This document shows, piece after piece, positions 1-9,419 of a stretch of DNA of 64,000 nucleotides. Numbering within the stretch: the stretch's first letter is position 1; every line of letters begins with the position of its first letter. The notes beneath the pieces were generated by a model. That model searched no databases. It was not told the DNA's origin and saw nothing but the letters and a program-made list of their open reading frames with translations. The stretch spans positions 186,001 through 250,000 of the forward strand of contig NZ_JAJNDV010000004.1 of assembly GCF_021043375.1 (NCBI RefSeq), in the 5' to 3' direction. The translations under genes and the position numbers were made by a program. The DNA is from Sphingomonas sp. IC-56. Its GTDB lineage: Bacteria > Pseudomonadota > Alphaproteobacteria > Sphingomonadales > Sphingomonadaceae.

Positions 1-1034
1 GGTGCCGGAAGGCACTGGTGCTCGGCCGCGCTCGCGCGCTGGTGGTCAATGCCGGCAATTCGAACGCCTTCACGGGAAATCGGGGACGCGCGGCGGTGGA
101 GGCGATCGCCGCCCGCGCGGCCTCGCATCTCGGCTGCGAGCCATCGGACATCTTTGTGTCTTCCACGGGAGTGATTGGCGTACCGCTGCCCATCGACAAG
201 GCCGAGGCGGGACTGGACGCCGCGTTCGTTGCCGATCCCGCCGGCTGGGAAGCCGCGGCTGAGACGATCATGACCACCGATACCTTCGCCAAGGCGGCGG
301 TGACGCAGGCGGTGGTCGACGGCCGCACCGTCAACCTGGTGGGGATCATCAAGGGCTCCGGGATGATCGCGCCCGACATGGCGACGATGCTGGGCTTCGT
401 GTTCACCGATGCCGCGGTCGACCCCGCCTTCCTCCAGCGCGCGCTTGCCGACGCCAACACCCGCACCTTCTCGTGCATCACCGTCGATGGCGACACCTCG
501 ACCAGCGACACGGTGCTTGCCTTCGCCACCGGCAAGGCGGGCAACGCGCCGCTGGCCAGCGATGAGGATGCCGGCGCCGACGCCTTCCGCGCCGCGCTTG
601 CGGACCTGTGCCACCAGCTCGCCCTGCTCGTCGTCCGCGACGGCGAAGGCGCGACCAAGCTCATCCAGATCGATGTCGAAGGCGCGGACAGCGACCGCAG
701 CGCCCACCGCATCGCGCTGTCGATCGCCAATTCGCCGCTGGTGAAGACCGCCATTGCTGGCGAGGACGCGAATTGGGGCCGCGTTGTCATGGCGGTGGGC
801 AAGGCGGGCGAACCCGCCGAGCGCGACAAGCTCTCGATCCGCTTCGGCACCACGCAGGTGGCCCGCGAGGGCCTGGCGGTCGAAGGCTATGACGAAGCCC
901 CCGTCGCCGCGCATCTCAAAGGCAAGGAGGTCGAAATCGGTGTGGACCTCGGCCTGGGCGAAGGTCGCGCGACGGTTTGGACCTGCGACCTCACCCACGG
1001 CTATATCTCGATCAACGCCGATTATCGGAGCTGA
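1..1034 (+). CDS. argJ: Bifunctional ornithine acetyltransferase / N-acetylglutamate synthase ArgJ, 5' truncated by window edge
   Basis: ArgJ moves the acetyl group from N-acetylornithine to glutamate, closing the cyclic arginine pathway, and in bifunctional forms also acetylates glutamate from acetyl-CoA. The frame is open from base 3. About 343 residues are visible; the family has about 405, so roughly 60 N-terminal residues lie outside. The self-cleavage site is intact: KGSGMIAPDMATML, with the nucleophilic Thr codon at 384-386, where the precursor splits into alpha and beta chains. The C-terminal GEDANWGRVVMAVGKAG segment is also typical. The stop is followed within 6 bases by the next gene, which suggests co-transcription. 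Confidence 0.95.
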   Translation, partial: CRKALVLGRARALVVNAGNSNAFTGNRGRAAVEAIAARAASHLGCEPSDIFVSSTGVIGVPLPIDKAEAGLDAAFVADPAGWEAAAETIMTTDTFAKAAVTQAVVDGRTVNLVGIIKGSGMIAPDMATMLGFVFTDAAVDPAFLQRALADANTRTFSCITVDGDTSTSDTVLAFATGKAGNAPLASDEDAGADAFRAALADLCHQLALLVVRDGEGATKLIQIDVEGADSDRSAHRIALSIANSPLVKTAIAGEDANWGRVVMAVGKAGEPAERDKLSIRFGTTQVAREGLAVEGYDEAPVAAHLKGKEVEIGVDLGLGEGRATVWTCDLTHGYISINADYRS

Positions 1035-1039
1035 TCCGC

Positions 1040-1651
1040 GTGCTGACGATCTGGGGCCGGCTTAACTCGCACAATGTGAAGAAGGTCGCCTGGTTCGCCG
1101 AGGAACTGGGCATCCCCTATGTCCGCCACGATGTTGGGGGCTCCTTCGGCATAGACGCAGCCTATCTGGCCAAGAACCCGAATGCGTTGATCCCGACGAT
1201 CGAGGATGGCGAGGTGACGCTGTGGGAGTCTAACGCCATCCTGCGCTACCTGGCCGCGCGGCATGGCGGCGAACGCTTCTGGCCTGCCGACTCAGCGCAG
1301 CGCGCCCTGGCAGACCGATGGATGGACTGGCAGTTCGGCTATGCCGATGCGCAACGCGACGCGTTCTTCAATCTGGTGCGCAGGCAGCACGACGCGCGTG
1401 ATGCTGGTGCCATTGCGCGTTCTGCGGAAGCCTGCGCCAAGCAGATGGCGATCCTCGACCGCTACCTGGCTGAAGCGGCGTGGCTGTCGGGCGCCGACTT
1501 CGGCATCGGTGACGTCCCTATGGGCGTGTACGCCCACACCTGGTTCACGCTTGCCATTGATCGGCCGCGGCTGGAGCATGTCGAGGCGTGGTATGCCCGG
1601 CTCCGCGAACGGCCGGGCTATGCTAGAGAGGTGATGATCCCGCTGACTTGA
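1040..1651 (+). CDS. Glutathione S-transferase family protein
   Basis: A 203-residue cytosolic GST. The N-terminal thioredoxin-like domain begins LTIWGRLNSHNVKKVAW, where Ser/Asn near residue 10 would contact glutathione. It contains the conserved cis-Pro region NPNALIPTIED and the ESNAILRYLA glutathione-binding motif. An all-helical C-terminal domain follows from about residue 85. I place the start at the GTG at 1040, 5 bases after the argJ stop, because homologues begin at this strand; an upstream in-frame start inside argJ would add a non-homologous leader. The substrate cannot be told from sequence. The link to argJ is probably positional only. Confidence 0.85.
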   Translation: MLTIWGRLNSHNVKKVAWFAEELGIPYVRHDVGGSFGIDAAYLAKNPNALIPTIEDGEVTLWESNAILRYLAARHGGERFWPADSAQRALADRWMDWQFGYADAQRDAFFNLVRRQHDARDAGAIARSAEACAKQMAILDRYLAEAAWLSGADFGIGDVPMGVYAHTWFTLAIDRPRLEHVEAWYARLRERPGYAREVMIPLT

Positions 1652-1668
1652 AGGCGAGTCCATCAATC

Positions 1669-1748
1669 CGTCATCCCGGCCTTGAGCCGGGATCCCGCTT
1701 CTTCTGACAGTCAAAGCAGCGGGACCCCGGCTCAAGGCCGGGGTGACG
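1669..1748. repeat. Dispersed intergenic palindrome, type A (two mirrored arms)
   Basis: The left arm reads GTCATCCCGGCCTTGAGCCG and continues GGATCCCGCTTC. The right arm is its near-perfect reverse complement, ending GGCCGGGGTGACG. Each arm also contains its own internal CCGGCCTTGAGCCGG hairpin. It lies between the GST and trxA 3' ends, so between convergent genes, where it could also act as a transcription barrier. One arm of the same family recurs at 48626. Confidence 0.8.
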
Positions 1749-1848
1749 AAGAAGATCGATGGTATGAGCCTAGCGGCAGTGCGAGGGCCGCCAGTTGAAG
1801 AGCCGCAAGAGAGCCTCGCTTTTGCGAAGACTCTGCGACGTCTTCAGA

Positions 1849-2169
1849 TCAGAGCTCGCGCTCGATCCACTGCTTGATGCCGCTCTTGGGCATCGCGCCG
1901 ACCTGAGTCGCCGCGGGCTGGCCGTTCTTGAACAGGATCATGGTCGGGATCCCGCGCACGCCGTACTTGGTCGGCGCATCGGGGTTCTCGTCGATGTCCA
2001 GCTTCACGATGTTGACCTTGTCGCCCAGCTCGGACGCCAGCTCCTCCAGCGCCGGGGCGATCATGCGGCACGGCCCGCACCACTCGGCCCAGAAGTCGAC
2101 GAGCACGGGCTTGTCGGCCTGGAGCACATCGGCTTCGAAGCTGGCGTCGGTGGTGGGCTGCGTAGCCAT
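1849..2169 (-). CDS. trxA: Thioredoxin
   Basis: A 106-residue thioredoxin, the general dithiol reductant of the cytoplasm. The active site WCGPC is at Cys31/Cys34, with the buried Asp in VDFWAEWCGPC, the cis-Pro loop RGIPTMILFKNG and a terminal helix all in place. It has full family length. It is the last gene of the tsaE-amgK-murU-addB-addA-trxA series, 55 bases after addA, an order recurrent in sphingomonads (family knowledge). Confidence 0.97.
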   Translation of the reverse strand: MATQPTTDASFEADVLQADKPVLVDFWAEWCGPCRMIAPALEELASELGDKVNIVKLDIDENPDAPTKYGVRGIPTMILFKNGQPAATQVGAMPKSGIKQWIEREL

Positions 2170-2224
2170 GTAACGGTCTCCTGAATTGTCTTGCGCGCCT
2201 ATCTATGTGCGCCGGGTCGCCGGC

Positions 2225-5200
2225 TCAAGCGCGCGAGATCAAGCTTTGCTCCGTCGCCGCGAAGCCGGGCTTGTGCGCGGCGAGCAGTTCGTCGTCCAGC
2301 ACGTGCAGCACGGGTCCCGCGGTGTAGAGCAAAGCGGCCTCGACGGCTCGCTCGGGGAAGATCACCCGCAACGCTGCGGCATAGGCCGCCATTTGGCGCA
2401 GGTGATAGGCCGGAATGTCCTCGGCCAAGCGCGGCGCCCGCCGTCCCGTCTTAAAGTCCACCACCCGCACCCGATCGGGTGTAACCACCAGCCGGTCGAC
2501 CGTGCCCGAGACCACCAGCCCCTCGACCACCGCGGCGATCGGCGCTTCGGCCAGCGCTTCACGGGCGAACAGTTCGGCAAAGCGCGGATCCTCCGTCACC
2601 GCCATCGCGTCGGCGATCAGCGCGGCGCGTACCGACGCTTCCTCGACACCGCCCGCCCCGGCCAGCCATCGGTCGGCCATCGACGCGCGCTCTGTCGGCG
2701 CCACGCTCGGCAAGCGCTCGAACAAGGCGTGCAACAGCCTTCCCCGCTCGGCGGCCAGCCGCAGCTTGGGAGAGGGCGGCGGATCGGCCACCACGTCCTC
2801 GCCTAGTGACGAGGGCGCCAGCGGCCGCGGCGGCCGCGCTTCCTGTGGTGCCGGGCGAGAGGCCCAGTCGGGCAGCGCGGCGACTGCCTCGGCGGCAGCT
2901 TCCGCGCGCGATGCAAGCGCTACCGGCTTGGCGACGCTCAGCCCGCGAAACTCGCGCACGCCCTCGCCTTCGGGCACGCCCAGCGCGTCGAACGCCCGCG
3001 TGCACGCACCGTACCAGCTCTTCTCCGGCGGCACGCCCTTGGCCATCGGCCCTAGCGCGCCCGCGATCACCAGCCGCTCCTCCGCCCGCGTCGCTGCGAC
3101 GTAAAAGAGCCGCCAATGCTCCTGAAGCTCGCGGGCGCTCTCCGCAGCGACGGCCTCCCCCAGTGCGCCGGCCTGCTCGGCCGAACGCGGACGGAAGATC
3201 GGGAATTTGGGCCCGTCATGCTCCTCGGGCGCCCAGAGCAGGAAGTCGCGTGGGCTCCGCGTCGGGTCCACCGTTGCGTCCGCCAGGATCACCAGGGGCG
3301 CCTGCAAGCCCTTGGCGCCATGCGCGGTCATCACCCGCACCGATCCTTGCGGCTGCGCGGCATCGCGGACGATCTCGACATCGCCGCGATCGAACCAGTC
3401 GAGGAAGCGCTGCAACGAGGGCGTCGCCAGCTTCTCGAAATTCAGCGCGGCGTTGAGCAGTTCCTCGATCGGGTCGCGCGCTTCCTCGCCCAACCGCAGC
3501 AGCAGCTTGCGACGCCCCTGCATCGGGCCGGACAATATCTCTTCCAGGAAGCGGTACGGCGTGGCGATGTCCGCCCGCGCCAACAGGGCATAAAGTGGCG
3601 CCAGCCGTTCCTCGCGCTGCGTCGCGCGCAGATGCCGCCACAGCCCGCCGCTCTCGCGCAGCGCCGCCGCCATCAATTCGTCCTGGCTCCACCCGATCAG
3701 GGGCGAAACCAGTAGCGAGGCCAGCGACAAATCATCCTCGGGCTGAAGCGCGAAGCGGATCGCCGCGAGCAAATCCTGCACTGCCAGCGGCGCGTTGAGC
3801 CGCAAACGGTCGACGCCGGCCACGGGCACGCCCTCGGCATAGAGCCGCGCGACGATCAGCGAGGCGAGCTCGCCGCGTCGTTTGACCAGGATCATCACGT
3901 CCTCGGGCCGCAGCGTGCGCCCCTTGCTCTCCAGCTCCAGTGTGCCGACCCAGCGCTTGATCGCCCGGGCAATGTCGCCGGCAAGCTTGCGGGTGGCGTC
4001 GCTCACCCATTCCTCTTCTTCGGCCTCGGTCGCGCCTTCCACCGTTGCTGGCCACAGCGTCACGTTGCCGGGTCCGGGCACTTCGCTGGCATGCGGCTCC
4101 AGGTCGCTCATCGGCCCCATGCCGGGTACGGGCAGCTCGGCGAGCGCCGCGTCGACGAACTCCAGCACCGGCTTGGTGGTGCGGAAACTGTGAGTCAGCG
4201 ACAGTTCCTCGACGCGCCGCGGCTCGGTGTCGAACGCCGGGTCCGGCATGGTTTCCGCCAGCTGCCGGAACCGCTCGAACGCGGCGCGGAAGAATACCGG
4301 GTCGGTGCCCTGAAAGCCGAAGATCGCCTGCTTGTAATCGCCCACGGTGAACAGCGTGCGCACCCGGTCGCCCCGCGCGCCCTCGCCGGCAAAGAACTCG
4401 TCGGCCACCGCGCCGACGATAGCCCATTGCTGTGGGTTGGTGTCCTGCGCCTCGTCGATCAGCACATGCTCGGTCACCTGGTCGAGCTTGAAGCGCACCC
4501 AGTCGCCCATGCCGGGCTCGCCGAGCAGTTCCACCGTGCGCCGGATCAAGTCATTGAAGTCGACCGCGCCCACCCGCCGCTTGGCGGCTGCATAGGCGCG
4601 GGCATATTCCCTGCCCGCCTCCAGCCCCTGCGCCAGCAAGTCGGCATAATCCGCCTGCACCTTCATCGCCAACAGCTCGCCGCACCGTCCGTGCAGGCGC
4701 ATCGCCGCATCGGCATAGCCGGGTTCCTGCGGCGCCTGTCCCTTGCCGAACGAGCGCGGTTCGCCCTTGGCAGTGGCCCAAACCTGGTGGAGCAGCGCCA
4801 ATCCCTCCGCGCGTGCCTTGGCCGAGAGCCCCAGCCATTTGGCGATGGTGTCGGCCCGCTCCAGCCCCTTGCCGGTCGCCCAGGTGGCGTTCATTGCCGC
4901 GACTTCGCGCAGGCTTACGCAATCGAAGCCGTCGTCCCCGCAGCACCGCTCCAGTTCCTCGGCGATGTCGCCTAGCGGTAGGCCCAGCGCGCGGCGGAGG
5001 AAGGGCTGGATACCGGTGGGGAGCGCCTCCATCGCCTCGGCGGAATGCGCGCAGGCCTTCAGGAACGCTTCGGCCTTGCCCTCGCCCAGCCTCAGGCTCA
5101 GCGCACCGACCGCGTCGGTCAGCCCGCGCCGCCCCTCGCGCTCGGCATCGACCAGCATCTCGGCCAGGCTCTCGCGCGACAGTACCGCTTCCTCGCGCTG

Positions 5201-5653
5201 GTCGAGCGGGCGGAAGCCGGGGACCAGCCCAGCCTCCAGCGGGAATGCGGAGAGCAGCGACTGGCAGAAGCTGTGGATCGTCTGGATGCGGATGCCGCCG
5301 CCCGGCGCGTCGAGCACCTTGGCGAAGAGGGTCCGCGCACGCTGGCGCCCCTCGGGCGATATGCTCTCGCCCAGCGCTTCCAGATCGGCGGTGAGTTCGG
5401 CGTCGCTCGCGCGCACCCAGCGCGCCAGGCGGCTGGTGATGCGCTCCGACATCTCGGCGGCGCCGGCCTTGGTGAAGGTCAGGCACAGGATCGCGCTAGG
5501 ATCGACCCCGGCGAGCAACAGCCGCCACACGCGTGCGGCGAGCACCTGAGTCTTGCCGGTGCCCGCCGAAGCTGACAGCCAGATATGCCGCGATGGATCG
5601 CTGGCGAGCCGCTGATTGCCCTTCAGCCGGTGGAGCGGGCGGACTTCAGCCAT
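2225..5653 (-). CDS. addA: Double-strand break repair helicase-nuclease subunit AddA (alphaproteobacterial type)
   Basis: About 1142 residues. AddA is the UvrD-like motor and 3'-strand nuclease of the AddAB complex, which resects broken DNA ends for RecA loading. Visible in order: Walker A SASAGTGKT near residue 30; CLTFTKAGAAEMSERI; helicase motif II-like HVLIDEAQDTNPQQW; QAIFGFQGTDP; VRVMTAHGAKGLQAP; and a C-terminal RecB-type nuclease motif VRVVDFKTGRR. I chose ATG at 5653, with a GGGAGA Shine-Dalgarno 8 bases upstream, over a TTG at 5680 that would overlap the addB stop. The gap to addB is 23 bases. Confidence 0.95.
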   Translation of the reverse strand: MAEVRPLHRLKGNQRLASDPSRHIWLSASAGTGKTQVLAARVWRLLLAGVDPSAILCLTFTKAGAAEMSERITSRLARWVRASDAELTADLEALGESISPEGRQRARTLFAKVLDAPGGGIRIQTIHSFCQSLLSAFPLEAGLVPGFRPLDQREEAVLSRESLAEMLVDAEREGRRGLTDAVGALSLRLGEGKAEAFLKACAHSAEAMEALPTGIQPFLRRALGLPLGDIAEELERCCGDDGFDCVSLREVAAMNATWATGKGLERADTIAKWLGLSAKARAEGLALLHQVWATAKGEPRSFGKGQAPQEPGYADAAMRLHGRCGELLAMKVQADYADLLAQGLEAGREYARAYAAAKRRVGAVDFNDLIRRTVELLGEPGMGDWVRFKLDQVTEHVLIDEAQDTNPQQWAIVGAVADEFFAGEGARGDRVRTLFTVGDYKQAIFGFQGTDPVFFRAAFERFRQLAETMPDPAFDTEPRRVEELSLTHSFRTTKPVLEFVDAALAELPVPGMGPMSDLEPHASEVPGPGNVTLWPATVEGATEAEEEEWVSDATRKLAGDIARAIKRWVGTLELESKGRTLRPEDVMILVKRRGELASLIVARLYAEGVPVAGVDRLRLNAPLAVQDLLAAIRFALQPEDDLSLASLLVSPLIGWSQDELMAAALRESGGLWRHLRATQREERLAPLYALLARADIATPYRFLEEILSGPMQGRRKLLLRLGEEARDPIEELLNAALNFEKLATPSLQRFLDWFDRGDVEIVRDAAQPQGSVRVMTAHGAKGLQAPLVILADATVDPTRSPRDFLLWAPEEHDGPKFPIFRPRSAEQAGALGEAVAAESARELQEHWRLFYVAATRAEERLVIAGALGPMAKGVPPEKSWYGACTRAFDALGVPEGEGVREFRGLSVAKPVALASRAEAAAEAVAALPDWASRPAPQEARPPRPLAPSSLGEDVVADPPPSPKLRLAAERGRLLHALFERLPSVAPTERASMADRWLAGAGGVEEASVRAALIADAMAVTEDPRFAELFAREALAEAPIAAVVEGLVVSGTVDRLVVTPDRVRVVDFKTGRRAPRLAEDIPAYHLRQMAAYAAALRVIFPERAVEAALLYTAGPVLHVLDDELLAAHKPGFAATEQSLISRA

Positions 5654-5676
5654 GCGTTCTCTCCCGCCCGCTCTGT

Positions 5677-8616
5677 TCAATCACGGCCATACCATTCGTC
5701 CCGGCGCATCAGCTGGTCATACTCCGCGTACGGCGCGTAATCTGGGTGCAACTTGGCGGTGAACGGCTCCTCGCCGGTCAGCCACATCCGCGCCGCGCTT
5801 TCGAACTGCGCCACCGCCTTGTCGATGAAATCATCGGCGGGCAGATGGTCGCGCCGCTTGGGATCGCATGGGCTTTCGACATAGCCGAACCCACCGAAGC
5901 GGTTGCGCGACAAGGACCAATATTCAAACGCCCGCGCCCGCCCGTTGATGTCGTCGAAGCCGCCGCGCTCGGCGATCAGCCCCAGCAACCCCAGCTGCAG
6001 GCTGAAGCCCTCACGCACCGCGGCAAGCGATGGCGGCTTGCCCGTCTTGTAGTCGACGATCGCGAGGCCGCCGCCCTCCAACCGATCGAGCCGGTCAAAG
6101 GTGCCGCTCAGCTCCACCCCGTCAAACGTGATCACGCCGCGCCGCTCCACCGCGATCACCCGGCGTCCCGTGCCAGCGCTGCTCACCAGTTCAGAGGCGA
6201 TCCAGTCGATCGCCTCCATCAGCCGCGGCTGCCACAGCGCGCGCATCATCGGATGGGTGCGCTCGTCGCTCAGCATCGCCTCGGCCCGGCCGCGCAGCTT
6301 CTCGGGCGCGCAATCATCCTGCTCGAACCAGCGCTGAAGCACGGCATGGACCGCCGTGCCGCGCCACGCCGCGCTGGGATCGGCGTCCACCGAATCCAGC
6401 GGCATCAGCCGCAACATGCGCCGCGCGTAAAAGGCATAAGGATCGGCCTTCAGCCGGTCGACCTCGGTGACCGCGATCGCCTTGGGCCGCAGCGCGAGCT
6501 CGGGCTTGGGGGCGGGCCGCGCGGCGGGATCAAACCCGCGCGGATCATCAATTGCGGCGATCCAACGCTCCAGCTCGCGCGCCCGCACCAGCCCGCCTGA
6601 CAAGGCTTCCAGCCGCAGCCAATAGCGCGAGGCGATGGTCGGCGCGGTGGCGTCACGCCGCGCGCGCGTCAGCAGCACCTGCGGCGCGCCCAGCGCTCGG
6701 GCAAGATCGTGCGCCGACAATCCGATCCGCCGCTCCAATCCCGGCAGCCCCAGCTCGGCGCGTACCCGCGGCGCCAGCCACGGATCGGGCGCCGGCAATC
6801 CCGGCCACATGCCTTCGTTCAGCCCGGCCAGGATCATCAGGTCGGCGGTCTGCAACCGCGCCTCGATCAGGCCGAGAATCGACAAGCGTGGATGCCCGCC
6901 CTGCGGCGGCCGCACCGCCTGTTCGTCCATCAGCGTGCGCAGCATCGGCGCCATTGCCTCGGGCTCGGCGAGCGGCGGGCCATGCTCCGCCTCACGCTCC
7001 AGCCGGTCGAGCAGGTCGGCGGCGGCGCGTCCTTCCGCCCGGCTCCACACCGCGTCGCCGCCCAGCGTCTGCGCCGCCTCGCGCAACGCCGCAATCATCC
7101 CGCCCAGCGGCTGCGGCCCGCGCCCGAACGCCGCCTCCAGCGCGCGCAGCGGCGGCTGGATTTCCTGCCACCAACGCTGCGCGCGTCGCCGTATGGGCGC
7201 GTCGCGTCCGCTCTGATCCGCCAGATGCCGCTCGACACCCTCCAGCCCCGCCGCCGGACGCGGCCCGCGCAGCGCGCGGTCGAGCGCACGCGCGCCCTCC
7301 AGCCATTCCAGCCGATCAGGCTGCCCTACGAGCGGATGCTTGAGCAGCGTCAGCAGCGGCAAGGGCGCAAACCCTTGCGCGGCTGCATCCGCCAGCGCCG
7401 ACAGCAGCGTGCCCGGCGGCAGGATCGACAATGGCTGACCCGCCGAGTCATCGATCTCCAGCCCCCAGCGCACACAATGCGCCGCCACGCGCCGCCCAAG
7501 CGCGCGGTCAGGCGTGACCAGTGCAGCCGTGCGCCCAGGCGTCTCCAGCACTTCGCGCAGCGCCAGCGCGATCGCCTGCGCTTCCTCGGCGGGCGTCGCC
7601 ACTTCCAGCGCCCGCACGCCGTCCAGCCGCCGCTCGGCTGCCGGCAGATTGGTCCAGCCATGGGTCAATTCGGGCGGCGCCATCGCCGATGCGATCGCCT
7701 TGCTGCGTGCCGGCGGCGCATCAAGCTCGCTGCCCGCGCGCCATTGGTCGAACTCGTCGCGGTGAACGCCCATGCGGTCGAGCAGCAGCTTCAACTGGAA
7801 CTGCGGATGCGTTTCGATGCTCCGCCGCCGCGCGCCGGTCACCGGATCGGGGGCGTGCGGGCCCAGCATGTCCCACTCCGCCGCGCTGATCGTGGTGGAA
7901 AGGCCAGGCAGCACCACCATGCCCCCCGGCATGCCCGCCACCACCCGCAGCAGCCGTGCGATTGCGGGCGCCGAGGTGTTGACGCCGGCCGCGCAAACAA
8001 AGCCTTCGGTCGCGGGCCGCGCACGCCAGCGCGTCGCCACGCGGTCGAGCAGCATCCGCCGCCGCTCGGCAAGATCGATCCGCCCGAGCCGCTTCAACTC
8101 GCGCGGCCATCGCTCCAGCAGGATCTCGAACAGATTCAGCGATTTCTGCCAATGCGCCGACAACTCGGGCCCGAGTTCCAGTTCATTGAGCGCCTGGGGC
8201 GGCACTTCCTCCACCAGCAGCTGGTCCAGCGTCGTCGCCAATTCCCCGGCGAGGCGCAGCGCCTCGGCCGCGTCGACCGGCTGCCCGGCTTCCTGGATCA
8301 GCCGCGCCAGGATCAGTTGGCGTTGCAGCGGATCGACCGCGGGGGGAACGGGCTCGGGTACGATGTCGGTGTCGAACACCGCCTCGTCCAGTTCGGGATC
8401 GCCAAGCGCCACCAGCCGCGGCAGCAACAGCCCGCCCTCACTCGCCCGGACGAAAGCATCCTGAATCGAGCGTTTGGCGCGGTTGTTGGGCAGCAGCACC
8501 GTGCCGCGCGCCAGCCGCATCGGATCGCTGCCGAACCGCCGGATCAGCCCATTCGCCAGCGCGTCGGCAAAGGCGCGATGCGGCGGGATCGTGTACAGGT
8601 GCAGCTTGCTTGACAT
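5677..8616 (-). CDS. addB: Double-strand break repair protein AddB (alphaproteobacterial type)
   Basis: 979 residues, partner of AddA. The N-terminal helicase-like domain is inactivated: no Walker A is seen, only GTVLLPNNRAKRSIQDAF at the matching place. The C-terminal PD-(D/E)XK nuclease is present as LAIVDYKTGKPPS and should cut the 5' strand. The C-terminus lacks the closely spaced cysteine triplet that clamps an iron-sulfur cluster in Bacillus AddB; only one Cys (SPCDPKRRD) occurs in the last 75 residues. This agrees with the shorter alphaproteobacterial form. It is directly upstream of addA and 41 bases downstream of the murU-like gene. Confidence 0.93.
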   Translation of the reverse strand: MSSKLHLYTIPPHRAFADALANGLIRRFGSDPMRLARGTVLLPNNRAKRSIQDAFVRASEGGLLLPRLVALGDPELDEAVFDTDIVPEPVPPAVDPLQRQLILARLIQEAGQPVDAAEALRLAGELATTLDQLLVEEVPPQALNELELGPELSAHWQKSLNLFEILLERWPRELKRLGRIDLAERRRMLLDRVATRWRARPATEGFVCAAGVNTSAPAIARLLRVVAGMPGGMVVLPGLSTTISAAEWDMLGPHAPDPVTGARRRSIETHPQFQLKLLLDRMGVHRDEFDQWRAGSELDAPPARSKAIASAMAPPELTHGWTNLPAAERRLDGVRALEVATPAEEAQAIALALREVLETPGRTAALVTPDRALGRRVAAHCVRWGLEIDDSAGQPLSILPPGTLLSALADAAAQGFAPLPLLTLLKHPLVGQPDRLEWLEGARALDRALRGPRPAAGLEGVERHLADQSGRDAPIRRRAQRWWQEIQPPLRALEAAFGRGPQPLGGMIAALREAAQTLGGDAVWSRAEGRAAADLLDRLEREAEHGPPLAEPEAMAPMLRTLMDEQAVRPPQGGHPRLSILGLIEARLQTADLMILAGLNEGMWPGLPAPDPWLAPRVRAELGLPGLERRIGLSAHDLARALGAPQVLLTRARRDATAPTIASRYWLRLEALSGGLVRARELERWIAAIDDPRGFDPAARPAPKPELALRPKAIAVTEVDRLKADPYAFYARRMLRLMPLDSVDADPSAAWRGTAVHAVLQRWFEQDDCAPEKLRGRAEAMLSDERTHPMMRALWQPRLMEAIDWIASELVSSAGTGRRVIAVERRGVITFDGVELSGTFDRLDRLEGGGLAIVDYKTGKPPSLAAVREGFSLQLGLLGLIAERGGFDDINGRARAFEYWSLSRNRFGGFGYVESPCDPKRRDHLPADDFIDKAVAQFESAARMWLTGEEPFTAKLHPDYAPYAEYDQLMRRDEWYGRD

Positions 8617-8657
8617 ACCCGCTTTGTTCCTCCGCGTTTAGCCGCGAGAAAGCAAGC

Positions 8658-9419
8658 TCACATCTCGGCCAGCACGGCCTCGGTCGCGGCGATCGCGGGC
8701 GGCGTGCCGACATCGAACCACAGCCCCTGGTGGACGGCGGCCCATAGGCGCCCTTCCTCCATAGCCCGGTTCCAGAACAAGTTGGTGGAGAACGGCCCTT
8801 CCGGCCAATCGCGGATCACGCGCGGGGACAGGATCTGCACGCCGGTATAGACAAACGGCGCCATCCGCCCAGGCTTGCGCCGCTCGACGATCCGCCCGAA
8901 CGGATCGACGCGGAAGTCGCCGCTGCCATTATGGTTGCGCGCGCGGGCCAGCGGCACCACGAGCAACAGCGCATCCATCCGCGCATCGTCCCACTGCGCG
9001 GCCAGCGCGCGGATCGCGTCGGTCGGCCCGTCGACCCACAGATTGTCGCTGTTGACGCACAGGAACGGCTTGTCGCCCAGCAGTTCGCGGGCGTGGACCA
9101 GCCCGCCGCCAGTCTCCAGCAATTGGGCGCGCTCATCGGAGACCTGCACATCCATGTCCTTCACCCGCGCGTGCAGATGCGCCTCAAGCTGATCGGCGAA
9201 GTAATGGACGTTGACCACTGCGCGCTGCACGCCGGCGCTGCTCAGCCGGTCGAACACATGGTCGATCAAGGGCTTGCCGGCGACTTCCACCAACGGCTTG
9301 GGACGCGTCGCGGTCAGCGGCCGCATCCGCTTACCCAGCCCGGCTGCCATCACCATCGCCGTTTCCGGCACCGGCGCGTCGGGCTGCGGGCGCAGCGACA
9401 GCGTCGTCCCCCGGCTCAT
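8658..9419 (-). CDS. murU: N-acetylmuramate alpha-1-phosphate uridylyltransferase (MurU-like)
   Basis: A 253-residue nucleotidyltransferase. The signature MVMAAGLGKRMRPLT and TRPKPLVEVAGKPLIDH define the sugar-1-phosphate nucleotidylyltransferase fold. CVNSDNLW supplies the metal-binding Asp. In Pseudomonas and Caulobacter, MurU makes UDP-MurNAc from the AmgK product and so bypasses fosfomycin-sensitive MurA. The start is ATG at 9419, which overlaps the amgK stop as ATGA; the open frame further upstream lies inside amgK and is not homologous. Assignment to MurU rather than another sugar uridylyltransferase rests mostly on the coupled amgK neighbour. Confidence 0.88.
   Translation of the reverse strand: MSRGTTLSLRPQPDAPVPETAMVMAAGLGKRMRPLTATRPKPLVEVAGKPLIDHVFDRLSSAGVQRAVVNVHYFADQLEAHLHARVKDMDVQVSDERAQLLETGGGLVHARELLGDKPFLCVNSDNLWVDGPTDAIRALAAQWDDARMDALLLVVPLARARNHNGSGDFRVDPFGRIVERRKPGRMAPFVYTGVQILSPRVIRDWPEGPFSTNLFWNRAMEEGRLWAAVHQGLWFDVGTPPAIAATEAVLAEM

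Noticed and set aside
1826..1845. GAAGAC/GTCTTC hairpin downstream of trxA as a terminator
   Set aside because: Only a 6-bp stem and no T-run on the minus strand after it.
6709..8613. 634-codon plus-strand frame antisense to addB
   Set aside because: Arg/Gln-rich low-complexity translation typical of a shadow frame; addB has clear domain motifs on the other strand.
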